Below are positions 7,861-16,551 of a stretch of DNA of 64,000 bases, piece by piece; the stretch's first letter is position 1, and each line of letters opens with the position of its first letter. A program made the position numbers and the translations under genes. The notes below the pieces were generated by a model, which saw only the letters and a list, made by a program, of their open reading frames with translations, made no database searches and was not told where the DNA came from. The stretch comes from Deltaproteobacteria bacterium (lineage in GTDB: Bacteria; Myxococcota_A; Polyangia; Polyangiales; Ga0077539), in NCBI GenBank assembly GCA_030694465.1, contig JAUXYJ010000068.1, forward strand, positions 1-64,000, written 5' to 3'.

Positions 7861-8751
7861 TCACTCACGGCGCTCGACGCGAGACCAGAAGGTTAACATC
7901 GCGCTGCAAAATCGCTCAGAATCTTCGAGCATCGGGTAGTGCCCTACCCCGTCGAGCTTGACCAGCGCTGCGTCTGGAATCTCGCGCGCCAGCCGATCGG
8001 CCATCGCGACCACCGCCACCGGGTCGCGGTCGCCCCAGAGCACCAACGCGGGGATGTCTAGCCGCCTCAGCGGCGGCAGCCATCGGTTCACACGCGCGTA
8101 GCGCTCGTCGATGTAGCCCACCAGCGTCGGCAATCGTGCGAGGCCCTCGTTGTGCGTGAGCAAGGCCCAGAGGTCGCGCAGTTCGCGGTCACTCACGCGA
8201 TCGTTGCGCGCTAGAATCCTGCGAAATTGCAGACGAAACAGCACATACATCGCCAGCTTCGCGTACAGCGGTCCGATCCGCCGCGCGCGCAGCAGGTGCT
8301 GCGACGGTGTGAGCTTGGCCATCTCGATGTACACGCTCCCGTTGCTCAAGAGCACACTCTGGACGGTGATCGGCAGCGCGCCTTCTTCGCGTCTCGCCAA
8401 CAGCTCACAGAGCACGGAGGTGCCCATGTCGTGCGCGGCCATGTGCGCTTTGGACACACCGAGTTGCTGCCAGAGTGCGACCAGCACATCTGCTTGTTTG
8501 ACCAGCGAATAGTCTGACAAAATAGACTTACTCGAGAGCCCATAGCCTGGCATATCAGCCACGATCACTCGGTGGGTCTTGCGCAGCGTCGCGACCGCCT
8601 CACGCCAGTCAAATCCGCTCGTCGGAAACCCGTGCAATACACACACGCACGGACCCTCGCCCTCGTCCACGACGAACACCTCGCGGCCCAAGATCGACAC
8701 AAACCGACCACGATCACGCCAACGGGTCAGGTCTTCACTCCATCGCTGCAT
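7861..8751 (-). CDS. Alpha/beta hydrolase, epoxide hydrolase/dehalogenase type
   Basis: 296 residues. Oxyanion-hole HGFPTSGFDW near residue 40, nucleophile elbow AAHDMGTSV with Asp instead of Ser, acid region LWGDRDPVA and catalytic His in GVGHYPML near the C-terminus. An Asp nucleophile is characteristic of epoxide hydrolases and haloalkane dehalogenases rather than esterases. The substrate is unknown. The cap region lies between the elbow and the acid. No signal peptide, so cytoplasmic. Convergent with prfC, with the two ends 3 bp apart. Confidence 0.8.
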   Translation of the reverse strand: MQRWSEDLTRWRDRGRFVSILGREVFVVDEGEGPCVCVLHGFPTSGFDWREAVATLRKTHRVIVADMPGYGLSSKSILSDYSLVKQADVLVALWQQLGVSKAHMAAHDMGTSVLCELLARREEGALPITVQSVLLSNGSVYIEMAKLTPSQHLLRARRIGPLYAKLAMYVLFRLQFRRILARNDRVSDRELRDLWALLTHNEGLARLPTLVGYIDERYARVNRWLPPLRRLDIPALVLWGDRDPVAVVAMADRLAREIPDAALVKLDGVGHYPMLEDSERFCSAMLTFWSRVERRE

Positions 8752-8872
8752 TGGATTTCTTCACACAACGTACCATCGCGCGCGCTGTCAGGGTCCGCGC
8801 AGGGACCATCGCACGCGAGGATCACATCGCCGCTGGATCACACGTCGTTGTACCGCTACCATCCCTGGCATC

Positions 8873-10141
8873 GTGCTGACCGCGCCGACGTGGACATACT
8901 CCGCAGCAGGAGGTCCCAATCCGTTTATTGTTCCAGCGCGCGGGGGCCTGATCGCCGCAGCCATCAACACCGAATCCGGCGCGACCGTCGTCGGGTTGGG
9001 CCGCACTGCGACGAGATTTTCGCGGCCGCTGAAGCTCGAGTCTCGCGGCGTCGCGATCTTCGCGCAGCCCGCGCCGATGACCCTCCCAGACCACGTGTGG
9101 GCTATTGGGTACAGCACAAGCGCCGGCGTTTCTCCAAGGCTTGTCGCCATCACGTGCGACGGCAACACGCCCCTCGACGTCGCGCGCCCAGAGCTTGGTT
9201 GGCGCGAAGGTCGCAGCGTGGTCGTCACCGAGACCCGCAACGGCCCCGTGCTGCACATCGACGATCGACACCTCGTGCTCGACATGGCCGGCGAGGTCGT
9301 CGCAGACATCCCGCGACCGGGCAGCGACGCGCCCTACGCGGTCACCTCGCGGAGGCTCTTTGCGTTTGATGGCAGCGCCATCGTGTGCGTGGATTTGGTG
9401 AGCGGCGCGATTCGCTCGCGTATCCCGCTCGACGGTCGACCCACCGCGCTCCGTGCAGATCCGAGCGCGCTGCGACTCGCGGTTCGGCTCGAGCGCGTGC
9501 TCTGCTCGATGGACCTCGACGACGCCAGCGCGCTGCCCAAGATCCGCGCGTTTATTGGTGGACTCGCGAGCGCGCCCAACACCCACGACGCCCACCTGCG
9601 GATGATCCCGGGCATGCCCGCGCGTCTCGAGTGCCTCAACGATGACGGCGAGTCGCAGTGGTCGTTCGCGCCCCACGGCGCCACCGTCGTGCAAGGCTCG
9701 GGCTTCTTTGTGGGCGGCGAGACCCTCGCACAAGCCGCGACGCACCAGGGCGAACGTGTGTACGTGCTGCGCGACGGCGAGTGCATCTTTGAGCGCGCAC
9801 AAGCGGGCCAGCCACTGGTGGCCGGAGCCCTCGCGCGCATCTCTGAGCGCGTCGCGATCGTGGTCTCGCCCGGGATGCAGCCGAGCGAGCCAATCACCTT
9901 CTCGACCAACATCGATTTGGTCAACGTCCGTGGCGGCGGCGCGCTGGTCTTTGAGCGACCCAGCCCAGGCGGAACGCACCCTCAACGCCTGCTCGCCGTC
10001 GACGCAGCCGGCGCATTGATCGTCGAGATCGCCGAGGGCGGCGCCGGTGGGCGATGGGCCGCGGCCAGCGACGGCCTGCTCGCGATCCCTCGGTCCAATG
10101 CCGCGCGCATTGATCTCTACGACACAGGAGCCCCCGCATGA
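8873..10141 (+). CDS. Beta-propeller-like protein, partner of the next gene
   Basis: 422 residues from GTG 8873; the longer open frame upstream lacks propeller character and overlaps the divergent hydrolase promoter, so it was not used. The chain is built of repeated short strands with Asp/Gly turns (LVAITCDGNTPLDVA, VLHIDDRHLVLDMAGEVV, LFAFDGSAIVCVDL, VYVLRDGECIFE), the look of a PQQ/WD40-like beta-propeller. No signal peptide is visible. Its TGA overlaps the ATG of the downstream gene (ATGA), so the two are probably co-translated and work together. No catalytic motif; likely a scaffold or sensor. Confidence 0.6.
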   Translation: MLTAPTWTYSAAGGPNPFIVPARGGLIAAAINTESGATVVGLGRTATRFSRPLKLESRGVAIFAQPAPMTLPDHVWAIGYSTSAGVSPRLVAITCDGNTPLDVARPELGWREGRSVVVTETRNGPVLHIDDRHLVLDMAGEVVADIPRPGSDAPYAVTSRRLFAFDGSAIVCVDLVSGAIRSRIPLDGRPTALRADPSALRLAVRLERVLCSMDLDDASALPKIRAFIGGLASAPNTHDAHLRMIPGMPARLECLNDDGESQWSFAPHGATVVQGSGFFVGGETLAQAATHQGERVYVLRDGECIFERAQAGQPLVAGALARISERVAIVVSPGMQPSEPITFSTNIDLVNVRGGGALVFERPSPGGTHPQRLLAVDAAGALIVEIAEGGAGGRWAAASDGLLAIPRSNAARIDLYDTGAPA

Positions 10142-11607
10142 GCGAGCGCTGCGAGCGCTGCCGAAAAGGCTTTGGCAGCGCCGAACCCAAAGACGACGTC
10201 GAGTGGCTCTTGGGCGCGACGCGGATCCCAGCAGAGGGCGAACGACAGCTTCGGATCGCACGATGCACCCGCTGCTCGAGCTACCTCGTCGACGTCGTCT
10301 CGCACGATCGACACCGCGAAAACACAGCCATTCATGACGTGTGCGTGGTCCAGCACGAGTCCGCACGATCGTCCCTCCTTGACCGCGCACCCCTGGCCTT
10401 GGCCGCGCTCTCACCCCAGCTCCGACGTCGGCACATCGAAGAGCTCGTGGCCGAGATGCCCACCAAGGACCGCGAAGCCTTGGGCTGGATCGAGCAAGGC
10501 TCAGTCGCCTGTACAGAGCTCTTTCGGGCCACAGTCACCCGTATCGCCGCCCACACTACGCCGGGACTACCGACGCTCAGTGACGTGCGCCCACGGCATG
10601 GCTTCCAGAGCACCCCAAAGCTCGGGACCCCCATCGCGGGGACCTTGCATCTGTCCGAGGGCGTCCGTGTGGTGACCCAGCATGAGGGTGGTGAGCTGCA
10701 GCTCGTCAGCATGCAGGGAGACCGGGTCCTTTGGCGCACTCCCCTCCCCAAGGGGGTTCGTGAGACCCAGCTGGCACTGGTCTATGGGACGGCTCACCCA
10801 CTGGTCCTCGCAATCAGTCGCACGAGCACATCCGAGAGCCTGCTGTTTTTAGTGGACCATTTGGGCAAGGTCCGTGGCGAGAAAACTCTGGATTTTCACG
10901 GGCAAAGTGTCGAAGCGATCTCGCTCGGGAGCGGAGCAATCTTGCTGCGAAATTTTCCTTCGCAGACGCTGCTTCGCGACGACGCGACCGTGTTGTGGCA
11001 GGGCACAGCCCCCACACGCACGACGCACGCCGTCGTGGGAGACTCGCTGTTCGTCGTCGACGCCTCGTGCCGCATGCTCGCGATCGATCTTCGCGATGGA
11101 CACGAGCGATGGTCCATCCCCACCGACCGCAACGCGACGGTCGCCGCCTCGGGCGACGGCCACATCCTGCTCGCCAGCAGCGACGTCGTCACCCGCTTCG
11201 ACGTCCGCGGCCCACGGCCTCAGCTTCGTTGGATCGCCCAAGGTGCAGCCACCCTCGCGCTGCGCAACGGCGGCATCGCCCTCGTGCGCGATCGCTGGGA
11301 GAAATCGGGTCGCCGGATCGAGTGCATCGTGATCGATCCCGAGGGCCGACGCCGATTTGCCATCGCGCGCCCCGACGCCACCAAGTCGCCAAGCGCAGAG
11401 CTCGGCGCCAACGTCCTGCTCTTTCACAACGGCGGCGACGTCGCCGTGAGCGTCCATGAGCGCGTGAGCTATGCGGTCTCGGTCGCGCAGGGGCAGACCA
11501 TCGGCGTGACCCTCGAAGATGGCGGCGCGTGGATCGAATACGACGGCATCGTCGACCGCATCGACGCCGGCGGCAAGCGCGTAGGCCGCTACCGCATCGG
11601 CGCCTAG
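10138..11607 (+). CDS. Zinc-ribbon-like N-terminus plus PQQ-like propeller protein
   Basis: 489 residues. The first 50 residues hold CERC and CTRC pairs in a treble-clef/zinc-ribbon arrangement, then a helical linker (residues about 80-130). The rest is propeller-like repeats such as LQLVSMQGDRVLWRT, LFVVDASCRMLAIDLRDGHE and YAVSVAQGQTIGVTLEDGG, resembling PQQ-binding-like WD repeats. Cytoplasmic by sequence. Translationally coupled to the preceding propeller gene, which lacks the zinc element. Function unknown; a complex of the two paralogue-like propellers is inferred from coupling only. Confidence 0.6.
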   Translation: MSERCERCRKGFGSAEPKDDVEWLLGATRIPAEGERQLRIARCTRCSSYLVDVVSHDRHRENTAIHDVCVVQHESARSSLLDRAPLALAALSPQLRRRHIEELVAEMPTKDREALGWIEQGSVACTELFRATVTRIAAHTTPGLPTLSDVRPRHGFQSTPKLGTPIAGTLHLSEGVRVVTQHEGGELQLVSMQGDRVLWRTPLPKGVRETQLALVYGTAHPLVLAISRTSTSESLLFLVDHLGKVRGEKTLDFHGQSVEAISLGSGAILLRNFPSQTLLRDDATVLWQGTAPTRTTHAVVGDSLFVVDASCRMLAIDLRDGHERWSIPTDRNATVAASGDGHILLASSDVVTRFDVRGPRPQLRWIAQGAATLALRNGGIALVRDRWEKSGRRIECIVIDPEGRRRFAIARPDATKSPSAELGANVLLFHNGGDVAVSVHERVSYAVSVAQGQTIGVTLEDGGAWIEYDGIVDRIDAGGKRVGRYRIGA

Positions 11608-11611
11608 CGCG

Positions 11612-12766
11612 CTAACGCGAGCTCGCTCCGCTGTCTCGTCGTGCACGAGCGACGTAGGCATTGAGGCAACTCTGACTGCAAAAATGCACTGAGAGCTCGC
11701 CTTCGTGTACGGTCAACGCGGGATCTACCGTCGAGACCTGCATGTGGCAAATAGGGTCTTCGGCGGGCCCCCCGTGCGTGGGAGCGGCCGAGCCTGCCGC
11801 GACGGGCGCAGGAGGCGGCAACGCAGAGATCGCTGCGACGATCGCGTCGAGCTCTGGGCGCGTGAGGTGCGAATACCGAGGCATGATCGGCGCGTAGCCC
11901 GCGGTGAGCTTACGGGACGGCTCACAGAGAGACTCGCGCAGGTACTCGTCGTCGGCCATCACGGTCTCGCCTGTCGCCAGCCTCACGGTTCTGTGCGCGC
12001 CGCCCGCGAGCGGAGGGGCCACGGCCACACGATCATGGCATCCCGTGCATCCGTAGCGCACAAGCACCGGGCTCGCGGTGTCTTGGCGCATCGTCGCGCG
12101 TTGTGGACCCGGGCCGAGCAGCTCAAGCACGTCATCGTGGATCCGTCCCCACGCGAGCGCGTCGTCCGAGTCGTAGATCGCGCGCACGTCTCCGTGGGCA
12201 TCGATGAGCGTCAGGAGCCTGCTGTGATCGATCGGGTTGTTAGGATTTGCGCTGGCGACCACCGAGACCCTGAGCGCGCGCGCGACGGCCTGCAGCGAGT
12301 CCGGCGTAGTCGCGAAAAGCAACCAGCGCGGGTCGCCCGGCCAGTGCGACGCAAACGCGCGCAGGGCCTCTGGGGTGTCGTGCACGGGGTCGACCGAGAT
12401 GGACACAAAGCGCGCGTCTGGGGCCCGCAACCGCCGCGCGAGCTGCATCAATCGCGCAGTCATCGTCGGACAAATCGACGTACACTGGGTAAAGATAAAG
12501 TTCGCGATCCAGACCTTGCCGCGGAGACTCTCTGAGCGAATTCGCTCACCATTTGCGCTCACGAGGTCAAACGTCGGTCCGCGAAAGAGCACCGGCAGCC
12601 GCGTGCCGCGAGGCCTCGGCGCAGAGCTCACATAGGACTCAGCGCTGGTGTTGGCTGCGATCACACCACGGACCACCACCCGCACGACCCACGCGACGAC
12701 GCACAGCACAATCACCGCGAAGATGACCTTCAAGAGCGTGCGGCGGGTCGCGCTGGGTTGGCTCAA
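11612..12766 (-). CDS. Sco/SenC copper chaperone fused to cytochrome c and YHS domains
   Basis: 384 residues. One N-terminal membrane anchor (about 12-34). A Sco/thioredoxin-fold domain follows with CTSIC (C95, C99) and the distant His in DHSRLL (about 181), the copper ligands of Sco proteins that mature the CuA site of cytochrome oxidase. A class-I cytochrome c segment has CTGCH (240-244) and a likely axial Met in PIMPRY (295). The C-terminus is a YHS-type metal-binding domain: DPICHMQV (337-344) and FCSQSC (362-367). The ATG overlaps the stop of the upstream YHYH lipoprotein gene (ATGA). Periplasmic, membrane-tethered; copper delivery plus electron transfer is inferred. Confidence 0.85.
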   Translation of the reverse strand: MSQPSATRRTLLKVIFAVIVLCVVAWVVRVVVRGVIAANTSAESYVSSAPRPRGTRLPVLFRGPTFDLVSANGERIRSESLRGKVWIANFIFTQCTSICPTMTARLMQLARRLRAPDARFVSISVDPVHDTPEALRAFASHWPGDPRWLLFATTPDSLQAVARALRVSVVASANPNNPIDHSRLLTLIDAHGDVRAIYDSDDALAWGRIHDDVLELLGPGPQRATMRQDTASPVLVRYGCTGCHDRVAVAPPLAGGAHRTVRLATGETVMADDEYLRESLCEPSRKLTAGYAPIMPRYSHLTRPELDAIVAAISALPPPAPVAAGSAAPTHGGPAEDPICHMQVSTVDPALTVHEGELSVHFCSQSCLNAYVARARRDSGASSR

Positions 12767-13806
12767 AGTCCGCTCAAGCTCTCACGAAACGACTGCACAA
12801 CGCCTGACAGTACGCGGCTGCCCGGCGAGGGATCGCGCACCGAGAGGGGATCGGTGTTTCCGCAGGGGTTGAGCTCTGGCGGAGCGAGCCCGCCAGGAGG
12901 GGGGCCGCCGCCAGGAGGCATCATGCCCATGCCCATACCCATGCCCATCGCCATGCCCGCTCCCGTCGTCGCGACGCGGCCACGGTAGCAGCGCATCGCC
13001 GACGCCGCGGTCGTGGTCGCGGGCAGCACGTAATGGTAAACGCCCGCAGGAAACTCAGGCGTTGCGCTCGTAATCCCGTTGCACTCGTCCAGCTGCGCGA
13101 GCGTCACCTCGGCGCCGTGGATGTCTCGGTTTCCGTAGACCGGAAACCCGTCGGCCGCGATCCCAAGGATGTGCGACGGCCCATTGGCCATGTCCACCGC
13201 GGCGGTCACACACGTCGGCAGCCCGTGGTAGTGGTACTGGCCCATCGGGGTTGGGTGGCCATTGCACGCGTCCACAAAGAACGCCTGCTGTCCCATGGTC
13301 CCAGTGACCGAGAAGTTGTTCGCGAGCGCCACCGTAGTGCCATCGCCCTCGTAGCCGTTAAACAACGACGCGCCCGAGATCATGTACGCGATGTTTCCAA
13401 GCGACGTCGCGGTGGTCGTAGCCTGCACAACCGGGCACGTGTTGAGGGTCACGTCGTAGCTCTGGGCCACGGTGGGGTCCGTCGCTGGATGCGATGTCGC
13501 AGCGGTTGGCACACGCACGCCCGTGTTGGGGAGCGCATACTCGACGTCGCGTGCATGATTGGGGATCCCATTCGACTGAAAACGAATGGTGCAATCGCCA
13601 TAGGTCACCGTGACGCCGCTCCCCCACGTCGCGCGACGGTAGCCCTCGTTAAGCGCGGTCCCGGTAGACGCATCGCCCACCGCAGCGTCCCCAGCGCCCG
13701 CTTCGGCGCTGCCCCCGTCTCCGCCGTCCATCGCGTTGAGCATGGGCGCGCATGCTCCCAGCGTCGCGCCACAGACGAGCAGTGCAAAGAATCGATTGGT
13801 TTTCAT
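12763..13806 (-). CDS. YHYH-domain lipoprotein with Met-Gly-rich tail
   Basis: 347 residues from ATG 13806, which opens a lipoprotein signal (FFALLVCGATLGAC). An Asp/Gly/Ala-rich linker precedes a YHYH domain with QYHYHGLP, DGFPVYG and HYVLP motifs. Near the C-terminus lies MAMGMGMGMGMM followed by PPGGGPPPGG, a Met-rich run of the sort that binds Cu(I) in copper-handling proteins. Coupled by ATGA overlap to the Sco-cytochrome-YHS fusion, so a role in periplasmic copper handling is inferred. The longer open frame upstream of 13806 is not used because it lacks a signal and runs into the next gene. Confidence 0.8.
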   Translation of the reverse strand: MKTNRFFALLVCGATLGACAPMLNAMDGGDGGSAEAGAGDAAVGDASTGTALNEGYRRATWGSGVTVTYGDCTIRFQSNGIPNHARDVEYALPNTGVRVPTAATSHPATDPTVAQSYDVTLNTCPVVQATTTATSLGNIAYMISGASLFNGYEGDGTTVALANNFSVTGTMGQQAFFVDACNGHPTPMGQYHYHGLPTCVTAAVDMANGPSHILGIAADGFPVYGNRDIHGAEVTLAQLDECNGITSATPEFPAGVYHYVLPATTTAASAMRCYRGRVATTGAGMAMGMGMGMGMMPPGGGPPPGGLAPPELNPCGNTDPLSVRDPSPGSRVLSGVVQSFRESLSGL

Positions 13807-13976
13807 CAGGTATGCAAAGCGTGTTTGCAACGGGCGTGCCCAGCGCGGACTCGATCTTTCCGAGACCAAAAGCTCGCCCGTCCGCACACTCCACACACCG
13901 TCACGCTGCGAAATCCGCACTCCCACCGAGCGCACGCATGCCGATTTGACACGCCCCGCACGCCCCGCCCCAGCCC

Positions 13977-14300
13977 CTAGCGCGTCAATCCGTTCGCAAA
14001 GTCCTGCAGAAAGCCCGCCCCCGCGCGGATCGCACCTCCCGCAACACAGCCCGTCGCCTCGCCACACGAGCGCGCCTCGGTCATGCACCGCGCAGTGCGC
14101 CCCGCGTTCTCGATGTTGACCTGGCCCTGCACCTGCGCGAGCGACTGTCGACACTGCGCGCGGTCCTCGCGGTTGGCCCCGCACAACGTCGCATAGCGAT
14201 CACAGCCCGCCGCGATGGCACGCTCCCGCACGCTCTGCTCGCCTCGGCAGCCCAGCATCGAAGTAAGACACAACACCGCTACACACCACGCCCTCGCCAT
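13977..14300 (-). CDS. Small Cys-rich lipoprotein
   Basis: 107 residues. Signal peptide with a good lipobox (MARAWCVAVLCLTSMLGC). The mature part has six further Cys in regular spacing (AGCDRYATLCG, AQCRQ, ARCMTEARSCGEATGC), which suggests three disulfides in a small helical fold. No family recognised. It is 170 bp upstream of the YHYH gene on the same strand and may belong with it. Confidence 0.65.
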   Translation of the reverse strand: MARAWCVAVLCLTSMLGCRGEQSVRERAIAAGCDRYATLCGANREDRAQCRQSLAQVQGQVNIENAGRTARCMTEARSCGEATGCVAGGAIRAGAGFLQDFANGLTR

Positions 14301-14374
14301 GAGCCTACCTCCAGGTTGTTACCGCGCTTGATCCACCGCGACGCTCGCGCACGACGTCGCACAGACCGCTCTGA

Positions 14375-15748
14375 TTATGCACGCTCTGACAGAGACGCAA
14401 CGCGGCGACTTCGCTTATCGAAGTACATCGATAAGCGCCACACCCAGGGCCCCAGCGCGATGAGCCCCAGCGAGAGCCCCGTCCGCTTGGGTTGCTGCAC
14501 CGCGTACATCGCCACGATCGCCACGCTCACAAGCGCAAAGACTCTCTGTGGCCACGGAAACCAGGGCGTCGAAAATCCGTCCCGCGCGCCCAGCTGATCA
14601 CGCCTCCGCAGCCTCACGATCGCCAGCGCGCCCAGGGCATAAAACGGCCACGCGCCCACGACAAACACCTCTCCCAAGCCCCCCAGCGGTGAGAGCAAAT
14701 GTGCCACGGCGAGGACCGCGCTCAATGTCAGCGCGCGCGCCGGTGTCTGCCAGCGCGAGACCCTCGCGAGGCCCGACGGGAGCAGCCCTGAGACGGCCGC
14801 AGCGTGCACCACCCGCGCGCCTGACATCAACCCCACCGCGCCTCCCCCGAGCGCAGCGACCGCCACCATCAGCGAGACGAGCGCGCCAAGCTCGGCACCC
14901 AGGCCCTGCGCCAAGGTCACCGCAGGTGTCGCCGACGCTGCCAACCCGGACACGCCCAGCGCCGCGAGATAGCCGCAGTTCACCAAGAGATAGAGCGCCA
15001 TCACGAGCAGCGTGCCCCCCACCAGCGCGCGCGGCATGTCGCGCTTGGGGTCTCGTAGCTCGCCACCGACGCTCGTGACATCGATCCAGCCATCGTAGGT
15101 CCAGAGCACCGAGACCAGCGCCGTCGCGAAGCTCGTCCCGCCACCGGTGGCGGGACCGCGCGCGCCCACGGACACAAGCGCGGGGAGCTGTGCGTGGCTC
15201 ACGAGCCAACCGACGCGCAAGCCCATCGCCGTGAGCAGCACAAGGGCGACGAGCTTGACCCCCGTGAGCCCGTCTTGCAGCCGCGCACCCCAGGACGTCG
15301 CGCGCACGTTGGTCGCGACCAAGAGCGCCACGAAGACCAACGCCAAAAGCCTCGTGGGTGCTACGCCCGCGACGCCCACAGCCGCCAAGAGATTTCGCGC
15401 TGCGGTTTGCGCAAAAAAAGCGACGCTCGAGGGCAAGAGCACGCTCAACATCGCCCAGCCAAAACACGCCGCGGTCGCAGGACCAAACGCCCGCTCAAGA
15501 TAGACCAAGAGCCCGCCCGTTTGCGGGTCACGTGAGCCAGCCTCGGCGAAGCTCAGCGCCCCCAACAAAGACAGCACGCCGCCCGCGAGCCACGCCAACA
15601 GCACCCAGAGCGCGCTCGCCGAGGCCCGCGCGACGTCGGTCACCGAAGCAAAAATCCCCGTCCCGATCATCGCGCCCGCGGTGATCAGCGTCGCCGAGCG
15701 CGCGCTCAGCGTGGGTCGCAGCGTGTAGATCTCAGGATCCGGAGTCAC
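14375..15748 (-). CDS. APC-family amino acid/amine permease
   Basis: 457 residues from GTG 15748, whose GTGA overlaps the creatininase-family stop. About 12 hydrophobic segments. The first carries the APC signature (LITAGAMIGTGIFASVTDVA) and helix 6 the GGELRDPKRDMPRAL segment typical of this superfamily. Inner-membrane uptake of an amino acid or amine is expected; the substrate cannot be read from sequence. Last gene of a three-gene ATGA-coupled operon with a CoA ligase and a creatininase-family amidohydrolase, so it may import their substrate. Confidence 0.85.
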   Translation of the reverse strand: MTPDPEIYTLRPTLSARSATLITAGAMIGTGIFASVTDVARASASALWVLLAWLAGGVLSLLGALSFAEAGSRDPQTGGLLVYLERAFGPATAACFGWAMLSVLLPSSVAFFAQTAARNLLAAVGVAGVAPTRLLALVFVALLVATNVRATSWGARLQDGLTGVKLVALVLLTAMGLRVGWLVSHAQLPALVSVGARGPATGGGTSFATALVSVLWTYDGWIDVTSVGGELRDPKRDMPRALVGGTLLVMALYLLVNCGYLAALGVSGLAASATPAVTLAQGLGAELGALVSLMVAVAALGGGAVGLMSGARVVHAAAVSGLLPSGLARVSRWQTPARALTLSAVLAVAHLLSPLGGLGEVFVVGAWPFYALGALAIVRLRRRDQLGARDGFSTPWFPWPQRVFALVSVAIVAMYAVQQPKRTGLSLGLIALGPWVWRLSMYFDKRSRRVASLSERA

Positions 15749-16551
15749 GGCGCGCTGGGCCGCAGGCCATCGGTCTCGAGGCGCTCGAGACACTCGGTCA
15801 CGATCATTTCGACCAGCTGACCGTAGAGCTGCTCGCCCTCTTCGGGGGTCGCGCGTGAGGGCTCTCCGGCGTACGCGCGGGTCAATCCCATGGCCAAAAA
15901 ATCAGCTTTTCCTTCGCGCATCGCCACGCTGAGCGAGATCGGGACGTCCTCGAGGTTCAAGCGCAGCTCGTCTCTCACCAGGTCTGCGCGAGCGGCCAAC
16001 ACGAGCGAGCTCTCGTAGCTCCCCGCATGACACGCACCCCGCTTAAACTCATCCGAGAGCGTGCGCCCCCAGCGCTTGGTGAGCTGATTGGCAAAGATCA
16101 CAGGCCCCCGAAGCGTCTGCGCACGCTCGACCGCGCGAGACACCGCGCTCACATGCTCGGGCTCTAAGTGATGGTTCGTGACGCAGACGAGCGCGAACCC
16201 TGCATCTCGAAGTCCCACACAGACGGCGCTGAGATAGCCGACCAACGCGTCCTCGTCGATGGACACTGCGCCTGCAAAATCCCTCGCATATCGCGTGACC
16301 CCGTAGCTCAACACCGGAGCCGCGACCGCGCTCACTCCCCGCCCACGGAGCGCGCGCGCTGCACGCAACGAAGACTCACGCGCCAAGAGTGCATCGGTGA
16401 TCAAAGGCAAATGAGGGCCGTGCGGCTCGGTGCTCCCGACGCCCAACACGGCGACGGGCGTAGGGCCCTGCAAGACGGATTTGCACGCGAGCATCGTGCA
16501 CTCGTCGAGCGCAAAGGGAGCATGATTCCAGGTGCAATCGAGGGTGCTCAT
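15745..16551 (-). CDS. Creatininase-family amidohydrolase
   Basis: 268 residues. N-terminal VLGVGSTEPHGPHLPLITDALLA holds the metal-binding Glu/His/Asp set, VTNHH the second His pair, and HAGSYESS the C-terminal Glu/His site, all as in creatininase, MftE and related binuclear-metal amidohydrolases. Usual length. It overlaps both neighbours by 4 nt, between a benzoate-CoA-ligase-type enzyme and a permease, which suggests it opens or trims an amide (for example an N-acyl or lactam) before CoA activation. That role is inference. Confidence 0.85.
   Translation of the reverse strand: MSTLDCTWNHAPFALDECTMLACKSVLQGPTPVAVLGVGSTEPHGPHLPLITDALLARESSLRAARALRGRGVSAVAAPVLSYGVTRYARDFAGAVSIDEDALVGYLSAVCVGLRDAGFALVCVTNHHLEPEHVSAVSRAVERAQTLRGPVIFANQLTKRWGRTLSDEFKRGACHAGSYESSLVLAARADLVRDELRLNLEDVPISLSVAMREGKADFLAMGLTRAYAGEPSRATPEEGEQLYGQLVEMIVTECLERLETDGLRPSAP

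Noticed and set aside
8579..8872. Upstream in-frame extension of the first propeller-like gene
   Set aside because: Overlaps the divergent hydrolase gene and has Arg/Ser-rich non-coding character.
13807..14184. Upstream extension of the YHYH lipoprotein frame
   Set aside because: The lipoprotein signal begins at 13806, and the extension overlaps the small Cys-rich lipoprotein gene.
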